DNA from: Nitrospirillum viridazoti CBAmc
GTDB lineage: Bacteria; Pseudomonadota; Alphaproteobacteria; Azospirillales; Azospirillaceae
Length of the DNA: 64,000 bases
Direction of reading: 5' to 3'
NCBI RefSeq assembly: GCF_000730165.1
Contig: NZ_CP022111.1
Span: 806,001 to 870,000, forward strand
Program-made: the position numbers and the translations under genes
Notes under the pieces: generated by a model
What the model saw: only the letters and a program-made list of their open reading frames with translations
Databases searched by the model: none
What the model was told of the DNA's origin: nothing
Part shown: positions 1 to 8,101 of the stretch, in pieces
Layout of the letters: each line of letters starts with the position of its first letter
How positions within the stretch are numbered: the first letter of the stretch is position 1

Positions 1-1923
1 GACAACCTGACCCCGGCGCAGCAACTGGCCGCCATCAACGAGCGCGCCGCCGAGTTGATGCGCGAACAGCAGGCGTGTTGGCTAATGATGCGCGCCGACT
101 TGGCCAAGGCCGGCATCGCCGCCATCGACCCCGGCGAGCTGACCCCGTCGGAGACCGACTGGCTGGAAGCGAAGTTCCTGGACGATATCTTCCCGGTGCT
201 GACGCCCATCGCCGTCGACCCGGCCCATCCTTTCCCCTTCATCGCCAATTCCGGCTTCTCGCTGGCCGTCCAGCTGTACGACCCGGCGCGCAACACCCAT
301 CTGGACGCCCTGGTCCTGCTGCCGGCGCAGCTGGACCGTTTCGTGCGCCTGCCGGGCAGCGATGTGCGCTTCATCCTGCTGGAAGAGCTGGTGCTGCTGT
401 TCATCGACCGGCTGTTCCCGCCCTTCACCCTGAAGGGACATGGCTTCTTCCGCGTGCTGCGCGACAGCGACATCGAAATCGAGGAAGAGTCCGAAGACCT
501 GGTCCGCACCTTCGAGACGGCGCTGAAGCGCCGCCGCCGCGGCAGCGTCATCCAGCTGTGCGTCAACGCCGGCATGTCGCGCGACCTGCGCGACTTCCTG
601 GCGGGCCAACTGCATGTGCCGACCGACGACGTGTTCGTGCTGGACGGCCTGATCGGTCCGGCGGAGACCAAGCAACTGATCATCGATGAGCGGCCGGACC
701 TGCTGTTCCAGCCGTACAACGCCCGCTTCCCGGAGCGTATCCGCGATTTCGGCGGCGACTGCTTCGCCGCCATCCGCCACAAGGACATCATCGTCCACCA
801 CCCGTTCGAGAGCTTCGACGTGGTGGTGCAGTTCCTGCGCCAGGCGGCGCAGGATCCGTCGGTGCTGGCCATCAAGCAGACGCTGTACCGCACCTCCAAG
901 AACTCCCCCATCGTCGCCGCCCTGATCGAGGCGGCGGAGGCGGGCAAGAGCGTCACGGCGATGGTGGAGCTGAAGGCCCGCTTCGATGAAGAGGCCAACA
1001 TCCGTTGGGCGCGCGACCTGGAACGGGCGGGCGTGCAGGTGGTCTACGGCTTCGTCGACCTGAAGACCCACGCCAAGGTGTCGCTGGTGGTGCGCCGGGA
1101 ACAGAAGGGCCTGCGCTCTTACGTTCATTTCGGCACCGGCAACTACCACCCCATCACCGCCAAGATTTACACCGATCTCAGCTTCTTCACCTGCGACCCG
1201 GCGCTGGTGCACGACGCGGCCCACATGTTCAACTACATGACCGGCTACGCCACGCCCAAGGCGCTGGAGAAGATCGCCATCGCCCCCATCGGCCTGCGCG
1301 ACCGGCTGGTCAGCCTGATCGACGCGGAAATCGCCCACGCCCGCGCCGGCCGCCCGGCGCAGATCTGGGTGAAGCTGAACTCCCTGGTGGACGCCCGCAT
1401 CATCGACAAGCTGTACGAGGCGTCGCAGCAGGGCGTCAGCATTGACATGGTCATCCGCGGCATCTGCTGCCTGCGGCCGGGGGTGAAGGGCCTGTCGGAA
1501 AATATCCGGGTGAAGAGCATCGTCGGCCGTTTCCTGGAGCATGGCCGCGTGGTCTGCTTCGGCAACGGCGTGGGCTTGCCGCACCCCGGCGCCAAGGTCT
1601 TCATCTCCTCCGCCGACTGGATGCCGCGCAACCTGGATCGCCGCATCGAGACGCTGGTGCCCATCGAGACGCCGTCCTGCCACCGTCAGGTGATGGACCA
1701 GATCATGGTCGCCAACCTGAAGGATGAGGCGCAAAGCTGGCAGCTTAGCCCTGATGGCGAGTATCATCGTATCGAAGCACCGCTGGGCGCCTTCAACGCC
1801 CACACGTTCTTCATGACCAACCCCAGCCTGTCGGGGCGGGGCAGCAGCGCGGTCACCGATCCCAAGGGGCCGGCCAAGCTGTTGCTGAAGGCGGCCGCCA
1901 AGGCCGCGAAGCGTGCCGACTGA
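1..1923 (+). CDS. ppk1: Polyphosphate kinase 1, 5' end outside the window
   Basis: Reversibly transfers the gamma-phosphate of ATP onto inorganic polyphosphate; PPK1 is usually a membrane-associated homotetramer. The reading frame is open from base 1, so the true start lies upstream and about 640 C-terminal residues are visible. The segment HFGTGNYHP, with the histidine that PPK1 autophosphorylates, and the following phospholipase-D-like half ([34 protein letters not shown]) are intact. Exopolyphosphatase follows 29 bp downstream on the same strand, so polymer synthesis and breakdown are probably co-transcribed, the common ppk-ppx arrangement. The C-terminus is rich in Ala and Lys. Identification is secure from the motifs and the neighbour. 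Confidence 0.95.
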   Translation, partial: DNLTPAQQLAAINERAAELMREQQACWLMMRADLAKAGIAAIDPGELTPSETDWLEAKFLDDIFPVLTPIAVDPAHPFPFIANSGFSLAVQLYDPARNTHLDALVLLPAQLDRFVRLPGSDVRFILLEELVLLFIDRLFPPFTLKGHGFFRVLRDSDIEIEEESEDLVRTFETALKRRRRGSVIQLCVNAGMSRDLRDFLAGQLHVPTDDVFVLDGLIGPAETKQLIIDERPDLLFQPYNARFPERIRDFGGDCFAAIRHKDIIVHHPFESFDVVVQFLRQAAQDPSVLAIKQTLYRTSKNSPIVAALIEAAEAGKSVTAMVELKARFDEEANIRWARDLERAGVQVVYGFVDLKTHAKVSLVVRREQKGLRSYVHFGTGNYHPITAKIYTDLSFFTCDPALVHDAAHMFNYMTGYATPKALEKIAIAPIGLRDRLVSLIDAEIAHARAGRPAQIWVKLNSLVDARIIDKLYEASQQGVSIDMVIRGICCLRPGVKGLSENIRVKSIVGRFLEHGRVVCFGNGVGLPHPGAKVFISSADWMPRNLDRRIETLVPIETPSCHRQVMDQIMVANLKDEAQSWQLSPDGEYHRIEAPLGAFNAHTFFMTNPSLSGRGSSAVTDPKGPAKLLLKAAAKAAKRAD

Positions 1924-1952
1924 ATTGCCTGCCTTAGCCCGTACCGGATGCC

Positions 1953-3485
1953 ATGCCCGTAAAGCTTGACCGACCCGCCCCTGAACGCCACGTTGGCGCC
2001 GACCGGTTGGCCGTCATCGACATCGGTTCCAACTCCATGCGGGTGGTGGTCTATGACCGCCTGGAACGCTCGCCCATCGCCATCTTCAACGAGAAGATCA
2101 TGTGCGGATTGGGCCGGTCGGTGGAGAAGACCGGCAAGCTGCACCCCGAGGGAGTGAAACTGGCCTTGGCCAATCTGGCCCGTTTCCGCCGCCTGATCGA
2201 GGGCATGCAGGTGGGGCGGGTGGACATCCTGGCGACCGCCGCCGTGCGCGACGCCAAGGATGGCCCGAAGTTCGTGGCGGAGGTAGAGGCGCTGACCGGT
2301 GTCCCCGTCACAGTCCTGGCGGGGGAGGAGGAGGCGCGGCTGTCCGCCATGGGCGTGCTGTCGGGGACCCCCGGCGCCGATGGCCTGATGGGCGACCTGG
2401 GCGGCGGCAGTTTGGAACTGGTGACGCTGGACAAGGGCCTCATCGGCCGCCAAGCAACCCTGCCGCTGGGGCCCCTGCGCCTGATCGAGGCGGTGGAGGG
2501 CAAGCCGGGATCGGCGGCCAAGCTGATCGACACCCAATTGGCCAAGCTGCCGTGGGCCCTGGATGGCCGGGGGCGGGAATTCCACCCCGTGGGCGGCGGC
2601 TGGCGCGCGCTGGCCAAGATGCACATGGAGCAGACGGGACACCCGCTGCACATCATCCATCACTACATGGTCGATGCCCGGGTTATGGCTGACTTCGCCG
2701 GGCTGGTGGGGCGGCAAAGCCGCGCCTCCCTGGAGAAGATGCCGGGCGTTTCCCGCCGCCGGCTGGAAACGCTGCCCATGGCGGCCCTGGTGATGGAGCG
2801 GGTGCTGCGCACCGTGCAGCCGTCCAACGTCGTCTTCTCCGCCTACGGGCTGCGTGAAGGGTTCCTGTTCGACCAGCTGTCGGCCGAAGAGCGGCGGCGC
2901 GACCCCCTGATCGACAGCTGCACCCAGGTGGCGGAACGGCTGGGCCGGTTCGGCGAGGCCGCCACCCTGACGCAATGGACGGCCCCCCTGTTCGCCGGAG
3001 AGGATGAGGCGGCCGCGCGCCTGCGCACCGCCGCCTGCCTGCTGTCCGACCTGGGGTGGTCGGAACATCCCGACTATCGCGCCGAGCACGCCTATTTGCG
3101 GGTGTTGCGCATGCCGTTCGCCGGTGCCGACCATGCCGAACGTGCCTTTCTGGCGCTGGCCTCCTTCGTGCGCTATGCCGGCACCATGGACGGCCAGCCC
3201 CTGGGCCTGACCCGCACCCTGCTGTCGGAGGCGCAGCTGAGCCGGGCCATGATCGTGGGCCTGGCGCTGCGCCTGGCCCATACGCTGACCGGGGGAGCTG
3301 CCACGCTGTTGCAGCGCACAGCCTTGCGGCTGACGCCGGACACCCTGACCCTGCTGCTGCCCCGCGACGCCGCCATGCTGGACGGCGATGCCGTGCAGCG
3401 CCGCCTGGACGGCCTGGCCAAGGTGCTGGGCCGCAAGGGCACGGTGGTGGTCCAGGGACCGGCCTTGGCGGAAGCGGGTGCCTAG
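1953..3485 (+). CDS. ppx: Exopolyphosphatase, Ppx/GppA family
   Basis: Releases orthophosphate processively from polyphosphate ends (Ppx) or hydrolyses pppGpp (GppA); the ppk context favours Ppx. The 510-residue protein shows the ASKHA-fold phosphate-binding motifs: VIDIGSNSMRVVVYD near residue 22 and GDLGGGSLELV near residue 150, followed by an HD-like helical C-terminal half with ANWSD-type character (LLSDLGWSEHPDYR). Length is typical for the long Ppx/GppA form. The ATG at 1953 starts 29 bp after the ppk stop; no strong Shine-Dalgarno is visible, and translation from an in-frame codon slightly downstream cannot be excluded. Ppx and GppA cannot be separated by sequence inspection alone. Confidence 0.93.
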   Translation: MPVKLDRPAPERHVGADRLAVIDIGSNSMRVVVYDRLERSPIAIFNEKIMCGLGRSVEKTGKLHPEGVKLALANLARFRRLIEGMQVGRVDILATAAVRDAKDGPKFVAEVEALTGVPVTVLAGEEEARLSAMGVLSGTPGADGLMGDLGGGSLELVTLDKGLIGRQATLPLGPLRLIEAVEGKPGSAAKLIDTQLAKLPWALDGRGREFHPVGGGWRALAKMHMEQTGHPLHIIHHYMVDARVMADFAGLVGRQSRASLEKMPGVSRRRLETLPMAALVMERVLRTVQPSNVVFSAYGLREGFLFDQLSAEERRRDPLIDSCTQVAERLGRFGEAATLTQWTAPLFAGEDEAAARLRTAACLLSDLGWSEHPDYRAEHAYLRVLRMPFAGADHAERAFLALASFVRYAGTMDGQPLGLTRTLLSEAQLSRAMIVGLALRLAHTLTGGAATLLQRTALRLTPDTLTLLLPRDAAMLDGDAVQRRLDGLAKVLGRKGTVVVQGPALAEAGA

Positions 3486-3617
3486 GGCGGACCGTGATCA
3501 GGTTGAGTCCCTTGATCGTGTAAATCCGCTCTAGCCGGTGACGGGGCTTTCGGTTGGAATACCGGGCCCCACCGCCATATAAGATCAGTCCCGTTCATTT
3601 CCGCCCGGACAGCAGCC

Positions 3618-4259
3618 ATGGCTCTCTTCCCTCGACTTGTCCTCGCGCTTGGTGTTCTGGTGGCGCTGGCGGCCGGCGATATGCCGGCCCGGGCCGACTT
3701 CCTTCCGCCCGCGCGCCCGGGCGAGACCGATCCCATCATCCAGCAGGTCCTGAATTGCTGGAGCTATGGCCACAGGCCCAACGCGAAGGGCGCGGGCGTC
3801 GGGGTGGGTGGGCAGAACCTGGTATGCGCCCATGGCGAGGCCAAGACCACCGTCATGCGGGACACCATCGCCCGCATCACCTCGATCGATGCCCGGACGC
3901 TGGTGATCTGGTCGCAAGGGGGCGGTGACGCGCAGGCGGCGGCCGACCTGGCGCAGACCATCGTCGACCGGGGCATCACCGTCATCATCGACGGCCCTTG
4001 CGCCGGCCCCTGCGTGTGGTGGCTGGCGGCCGCGCCCAAGCGCCTGGTGACGCCGGAAGCGATCTTCGACTTCAGCGCAGGCCCGGACGCGCCGCCGGCG
4101 GTGGTCGAGCGGGTGCGCCAGGCCACGGGCATAGACTTGAACGCCCTGCGACAGACCGGCGGCCCCCGGCAGCCGCGGGACGAGGCCGCCCTGCGCGCCC
4201 TAGGCCTGGGCGTCACTCAGCTTCCTCCCATCGTGGCGGTGAAGCCGACGCCCACCTGA
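3618..4259 (+). CDS. Secreted ClpP/crotonase-fold protein (COG3904-like), probable pseudoenzyme
   Basis: A 213-residue protein with a signal peptide (hydrophobic residues 5-22, cleavage near ARA at about residue 27), so probably periplasmic. The core pattern VIWSQGGGDAQAAADLAQTI followed by ITVIIDGPCAGPCVWWLAA matches the fold of the predicted periplasmic ClpP-like family COG3904, where an oxyanion glycine strand precedes a CxSAC segment carrying the nucleophile. Here that segment reads CAGPC, so the usual serine is replaced, which suggests loss of protease activity; both flanking cysteines remain and could form a disulfide. It stands alone, convergent with the repressor gene 15 bp downstream. 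Family assignment is by eye. Confidence 0.7.
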   Translation: MALFPRLVLALGVLVALAAGDMPARADFLPPARPGETDPIIQQVLNCWSYGHRPNAKGAGVGVGGQNLVCAHGEAKTTVMRDTIARITSIDARTLVIWSQGGGDAQAAADLAQTIVDRGITVIIDGPCAGPCVWWLAAAPKRLVTPEAIFDFSAGPDAPPAVVERVRQATGIDLNALRQTGGPRQPRDEAALRALGLGVTQLPPIVAVKPTPT

Positions 4260-4274
4260 GGCGCCGGCTTTTCC

Positions 4275-4724
4275 TCACGGCGGTCCGTTGGTCCCCGCCC
4301 TGAACAGATCCTCCCGCGCCTGTTCCAACGCGTACCGCAGGGCGCCGCGCCTTTCCCTGTCGTCGGGGATCGCGATCAGCCGGTCATAGATGCGGCTGAT
4401 CAGCTGGCCTCGCTCCGCCGGCATGCTGCGCAGCCCGTCATGGGCGTAGAGCGCCAGCACACCATCGATGATCTGGCTCAGCAACTGGGTGTCCAGCCCT
4501 GGCCGGTTGCCCGTCAGGTGCATGTTGCCGTGGCCGGTCAGCAGCCAATCCACCGAGATGTCCAACTCCAGCAAACGGGCCAGGGTTTCGCCCTTGGGCA
4601 GCTTGCCCAGGCGTTCGTATCCCTGCCAGGTGTTCACACCCAGGGCGAACCGGGCGGACATGCTTTTCTGGGTTTCGCCGAGGTGCTCGCGAACTTGGCG
4701 TAACCTGCCCTTCAGTCCCGTCAT
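4275..4724 (-). CDS. XRE-family (phage CI-like) helix-turn-helix repressor
   Basis: A 149-residue DNA-binding protein. Residues 1-65 form a Cro/CI-type HTH (LRQVREHLGETQKSMSARF, then VNTWQGYERLGKLPKGETL), ending in DWLLTGHG, typical of this family. The C-terminal half (about 70-149) is helical with no serine-protease SOS-cleavage motif, so it is not a LexA/CI self-cleaving repressor. The ATG at 4724 was chosen because the HTH begins right after it; the 24 residues encoded upstream are Arg/Ser/Pro-rich and look untranslated. A pair of inverted repeats (4793-4832) lies 69 bp upstream and probably serves autoregulation. No other phage genes are adjacent, so this may be a domesticated or stand-alone regulator. 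Confidence 0.85.
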   Translation of the reverse strand: MTGLKGRLRQVREHLGETQKSMSARFALGVNTWQGYERLGKLPKGETLARLLELDISVDWLLTGHGNMHLTGNRPGLDTQLLSQIIDGVLALYAHDGLRSMPAERGQLISRIYDRLIAIPDDRERRGALRYALEQAREDLFRAGTNGPP

Positions 4725-4792
4725 GGCGTCGCGCGCAACCCTTCGACGCGCGGACGGAGGGCGGGAGGAGTGGCGGCAAGAGAAAGACGGAG

Positions 4793-4832
4793 GCACGAAA
4801 TTTTGTGCTTCATTGGCACGAAAAAACGTGCC
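4793..4832. promoter_or_regulatory. Double palindromic operator upstream of the XRE repressor
   Basis: Two adjacent inverted repeats share one half-site. The first, 4793-4808, reads GCACGAAATTTTGTGC and has one mismatch between arms. The second, 4815-4832, reads GGCACG-A6-CGTGCC with perfect arms. Their centres are 23 bp apart, about two helical turns. Recurrence of the GCACGAAA half-site is directly visible; assignment to the neighbouring repressor is inference from position and from how phage-type repressors autoregulate. Confidence 0.6.
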
Positions 4833-5249
4833 ATGTTCAATCTCGCGTTCAGTCGGAACACTCCTTGACCACTCCTGATGTCACGGGGTCGCATAAGGGC
4901 GCCGGTGTCCGGAGCGACCATAGGAATGGCGTTCCAAGGCACCGTCGTTTGGGAATTAAGACGGTTGATGGGGTAGGGGTGTGCAGGCCGCGCCCCACCC
5001 GCGGAAGACGCAGGCGGTCGTGACGGGCGCACCGGGGGTGTTGAAAAAAGATCCCAAAACAGGCCGACGATCCTCCTCGGGCCAAGCCACCATCCAAGTA
5101 CGCGTAGCTTCTCCCCCGAGCGGTACATCCGTTCAGGTAAAAGTTTGATTAAGACCTGATAGAATAAAGCTCCCGGACCTGATCGCAACGCCCAATCTGC
5201 GCCAACACAGCGGGCCGGAGCCTTTGCCTATCGCGGTAGGACAGGGTTA
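4833..5249. other. Intergenic stretch without a recognisable gene
   Basis: About 420 bp between the operator pair and the STAS-like gene. Open frames here are short and show no recognisable protein. Local composition is lower in GC near 5040-5170 (A- and T-runs around 5044-5055 and 5138-5170), consistent with regulatory DNA for the downstream gene, but no convincing -35/-10 pair could be assigned. Confidence 0.4.
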
Positions 5250-5726
5250 ATGCACAGGGCTGATTACCGGCTTTTTCCGCAACTGCGGTTAATATGCATT
5301 ATCTATAGTGGGGACATGGACGGCGATGAAATAGCGGATCACATCGGGAAGATCATACAGGGCGGCGCTGTTGGCCGGACTTGGAATTGCCTGGTTGATC
5401 TGAGGTCATTCATCGGCAACATCCATCATTCGTCTTTGGAGCGGATATCCAAGCTACTTAATGAAAAGCAAGAGTCGGGGACGCTGAAGCGATCCCCGGA
5501 TAATGATGGCAGTCGGGTCGCTGTTGTAAGCTACAACGCCGGCCAGAAATTCTTAGTCAATCTGGCCCGTGTTTATATGCGGGACTATGATCTCCGGCAC
5601 TTCTCCGACATGCGGCAAGGCTTTGCTTGGGCGTCCGGGCAAGACGCCCTGCCGCCGGAGATGAGGTCTCTGGATTGGCATCTGGAGAGGGCGGAGGGCG
5701 GTACCCCGCCCAAACTCCGAACATAA
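5250..5726 (+). CDS. Unrecognised STAS/SpoIIAA-like protein, paralog of 11315-11740
   Basis: A 158-residue cytoplasmic protein without signal peptide or membrane segment. The alternating beta/alpha pattern (RLICIIYSGDMDGDEIADHI, then TWNCLVDLRSFIGN, then RVAVVSYNAGQKFLVNLAR) resembles SpoIIAA/STAS-like folds, but no named family is recognised. It aligns without gaps from the first Met to the gene at 11315: shared TWNxxxDLR, GN, AVVSxNAGxxFLxNLAR, LRxFSDM, AWAxG and LPxEM blocks. The aligned N-termini support the ATG at 5250. It carries a 12-residue insert around residue 75-90 and a longer C-terminus than the paralog. Convergent with purF across a hairpin terminator. Function unknown; a regulatory or sensor role is only a guess from the fold. 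Confidence 0.75.
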   Translation: MHRADYRLFPQLRLICIIYSGDMDGDEIADHIGKIIQGGAVGRTWNCLVDLRSFIGNIHHSSLERISKLLNEKQESGTLKRSPDNDGSRVAVVSYNAGQKFLVNLARVYMRDYDLRHFSDMRQGFAWASGQDALPPEMRSLDWHLERAEGGTPPKLRT

Positions 5727-5754
5727 GCGGGGCCATCCCGCACCGCCCTGGCCC

Positions 5755-5780
5755 GCGCCCCCATCCCGCGCCCCCATCCC
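5755..5780. repeat. 13-bp exact tandem duplication
   Basis: The unit GCGCCCCCATCCC occurs twice back to back (5755-5767 and 5768-5780) in the 3' flank of the STAS-like gene. Probably a slippage product; see the finding on tandem duplications. Confidence 0.8.
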
Positions 5781-5819
5781 GCGCACGGTCCTGGCGCGGC
5801 CGGGGATGGGGAATCGAAA

Positions 5820-5847
5820 CGCCCCCGGAAGTCTTCTTCCGGGGGCG
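5820..5847. terminator. Bidirectional hairpin terminator between convergent genes
   Basis: Perfect 12-bp stem CGCCCCCGGAAG / CTTCCGGGGGCG with a TCTT loop. It sits between the stop of the plus-strand STAS-like gene and the stop of minus-strand purF. T-tracts on either side are short (TTT), so efficiency is uncertain, but position and stem strength fit a shared Rho-independent terminator. Confidence 0.7.
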
Positions 5848-5880
5848 CTCGTTTGTGCACAGAACTATTTGGCGTGGTGC

Positions 5881-7335
5881 TTAGGCCCGGCGCTCCGCCA
5901 GGAAGGCGACTTCGCCACCCGGCGTGCCCTCGTAATCGGTCAGCGGGATGGGGTAGTCCCCCGTGAAGCAGGCATCGCAATACTGCGGGCCGCTGGCGTC
6001 GCGGCCGGCGTGGCCCAGCGCCTTGTACAGGCCGTCGTTGGAGATGAAGGCAAGGCTGTCGGAGCCGATATAGCGGTTCATCTCCTCGACCGACAGCTTG
6101 TGGGCCAGCAGCTTCTCCTTCTCCGGCGTGTCGATGCCGTAGAAGCAGGAATGCCGGGTGGGCGGGCTGGAGATGCGCATGTGCACCTCCTTGGCGCCGG
6201 CCGCCCGCATCATCTCCACGATCTTCACCGAGGTGGTGCCGCGCACGATGCTGTCATCCACCAGGATGACGCGCTTGCCTTGGATATAGTGGCGGTTGGC
6301 GTTGTGCTTCAGCTTCACACCCAGATGGCGGATCTTGTCGGTCGGCTGGATGAAGGTGCGGCCGACATAGTGGTTGCGGATGATGCCCAGCTCGAACGGA
6401 ATGCCACTTTCCTCGGCATAGCCGATGGCCGCCGGCACGCCGCTGTCGGGCACCGGAATAATCACGTCGGCGTCCACATGGCTTTCCTGCGCCAGGTGGG
6501 CGCCAATGGCCTTGCGTACCTTGTAGACGCTGGACCCCTCGACCAGGCTGTCGGGCCGGGCGAAGTAGATGTACTCGAAAATGCAGAAGCGGCTCTTTTC
6601 CGGCTGGAAGGGGCGCAGGCTCTGCACCCCGGCGGCGGTCAGCACCACCATCTCACCCGGCTCGATGTCGCGGACGAAGTCGGCGCCGATGATGTCCAGG
6701 GCGCAGGTTTCCGATGCCAGGACCGGCGCGTCGCCCAGCATGCCCAGCACCAGCGGGCGCACGCCGCGCGGGTCGCGCACGCCGATGATCTGGTCCTTGG
6801 CCATGGCGACCAGGGAATAGGCGCCCTCGACCTGGCGCAGGGCCTCGACCATGCGGTCGATGACGCTGCCACCCCGGGCGGTCGCCATCAGGTGGACGAT
6901 GACCTCGGTGTCGGTCGTGGACTGGAATAGGCAGCCACGGCGCACCAGCTGGCGGCGCAGGGTCATGGCATTGGTCAGGTTACCGTTGTGCGCCAGGCCG
7001 AAGCCGCCGAACTCGAAATCCGCGAACAGCGGCTGCACGTTGCGCAGTGCGGTGTCGCCGGTGGTGGCGTAACGCACATGGCCGATGGCGGCATTGCCCT
7101 TCAGGGGGCGCATGACCGCCTCGGAACTGAAGTTGTCGCCGACTTGGCCCAACGCGCGGTGGACGGCGAAATGCTCCCCGTCAAAGGCGACGATGCCCGC
7201 CGATTCCTGGCCGCGATGCTGCAGGGCGTGCAGGCCCAGGGCCACCAGGGCGGCTGCGTCCGTGGCGCCCAGGATACCAAAGACGCCGCATTCCTCGCGC
7301 AACTTGTCGTCGTCGAAGGGGTTCGTGGTCAGCAT
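5881..7335 (-). CDS. purF: Amidophosphoribosyltransferase
   Basis: First committed step of purine synthesis: glutamine plus PRPP gives 5-phosphoribosylamine. The 484-residue protein has the class II glutaminase N-terminus with the nucleophile Cys at position 16 after a short propeptide (REECGVFGIL), the HRGQESAGI segment, and the type I PRPP-binding loop VILVDDSIVRGTT in the C-terminal half. The propeptide before Cys implies autocatalytic processing, as in Bacillus-type enzymes. It lies 61 bp downstream of cvpA on the same strand, and the cvpA-purF order is widely conserved. Start at ATG 7335 fits family length. Confidence 0.97.
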   Translation of the reverse strand: MLTTNPFDDDKLREECGVFGILGATDAAALVALGLHALQHRGQESAGIVAFDGEHFAVHRALGQVGDNFSSEAVMRPLKGNAAIGHVRYATTGDTALRNVQPLFADFEFGGFGLAHNGNLTNAMTLRRQLVRRGCLFQSTTDTEVIVHLMATARGGSVIDRMVEALRQVEGAYSLVAMAKDQIIGVRDPRGVRPLVLGMLGDAPVLASETCALDIIGADFVRDIEPGEMVVLTAAGVQSLRPFQPEKSRFCIFEYIYFARPDSLVEGSSVYKVRKAIGAHLAQESHVDADVIIPVPDSGVPAAIGYAEESGIPFELGIIRNHYVGRTFIQPTDKIRHLGVKLKHNANRHYIQGKRVILVDDSIVRGTTSVKIVEMMRAAGAKEVHMRISSPPTRHSCFYGIDTPEKEKLLAHKLSVEEMNRYIGSDSLAFISNDGLYKALGHAGRDASGPQYCDACFTGDYPIPLTDYEGTPGGEVAFLAERRA

Positions 7336-7396
7336 GAGCGGTCACCGGGCGCCTTTCGCGCGAGGTTGGTACGTTGCGGTCCGTTGTGAGGAAACC

Positions 7397-8095
7397 TTAC
7401 TCCGGCTTCCTCTTATCGACGGAATTCTCGATCAACTGATCAAGGCCCGTGCGTTCGCGGTCGTTATAGCCCTGTTCACCCGGCTTGGCACCCGCGTTCA
7501 CCGCAGGGGTGATCGCCGGGGTTTGAAGCCGTTCCAAGTCCTGCTTGGCGGCCAGGGCCCGCTCGGCTTCCATCCGGGCGGCGTCAATTCGTCCTTCACC
7601 CTCATGCCGCAGGTCGGACGGCGCAAGGGTGCGCAGCATGTCCGCCCCGGCCTCCAGCGCCGGCCGGGTGCGCGCATCACGCAGCCAGTCGGGCTTATTG
7701 TCCGGCCAGATGTAGCCCATGAGCATATAGCCCAGGCTGACCAGCACCGCGCCGCGCACCACCCCGAAGCCGAAGCCCAGCGACCGGTCGATGGCCGACA
7801 GGGCGCTGTCGCTGACCCGGCCTGCCAGGGTATGGCAGATCATCTGCAACACCAGCAAGGCCGCCACGAACAGGGTGATGATGGCGACGCCGTCGGCAAT
7901 CATCTGACGCTCGATATGGGCGCGTACGAAGGGTTTGACCAGGGGAAAGGCATACAGCGTGACCAGGGCAGCCCCGACCCAGGCGCCGATCGACAACACC
8001 TCGCGCACGAAGCCGCGGGCGAAGGCCAGCAGCGCCGACAGCACGACGATGACGACGACGGCGATGTCCAGGGGGTTCAAACCGTTGATATCCAT
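7397..8095 (-). CDS. cvpA: CvpA family inner-membrane protein
   Basis: A 232-residue polytopic membrane protein of the colicin V production family. Hydrophobic segments are visible at about residues 10-27, 31-52, 68-90 and 105-128, followed by a hydrophilic, charged tail of about 90 residues. The typical N-terminus (NPLDIAVVVIVVLSALLAF) and the central GVVRGAVLVSLGYML motif are present. In enterobacteria CvpA is needed for colicin V export and for envelope stress resistance; its biochemical role is not known. It lies between radA (6 bp upstream) and purF, the usual alphaproteobacterial arrangement, so the three are probably co-transcribed. Confidence 0.9.
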   Translation of the reverse strand: MDINGLNPLDIAVVVIVVLSALLAFARGFVREVLSIGAWVGAALVTLYAFPLVKPFVRAHIERQMIADGVAIITLFVAALLVLQMICHTLAGRVSDSALSAIDRSLGFGFGVVRGAVLVSLGYMLMGYIWPDNKPDWLRDARTRPALEAGADMLRTLAPSDLRHEGEGRIDAARMEAERALAAKQDLERLQTPAITPAVNAGAKPGEQGYNDRERTGLDQLIENSVDKRKPE

Positions 8096-8101
8096 GATGC
8101 C

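Noticed and set aside
4805-5023. A 72-codon frame overlapping the double operator
   Set aside because: No ribosome site, no domain, and its start lies within the palindromes.
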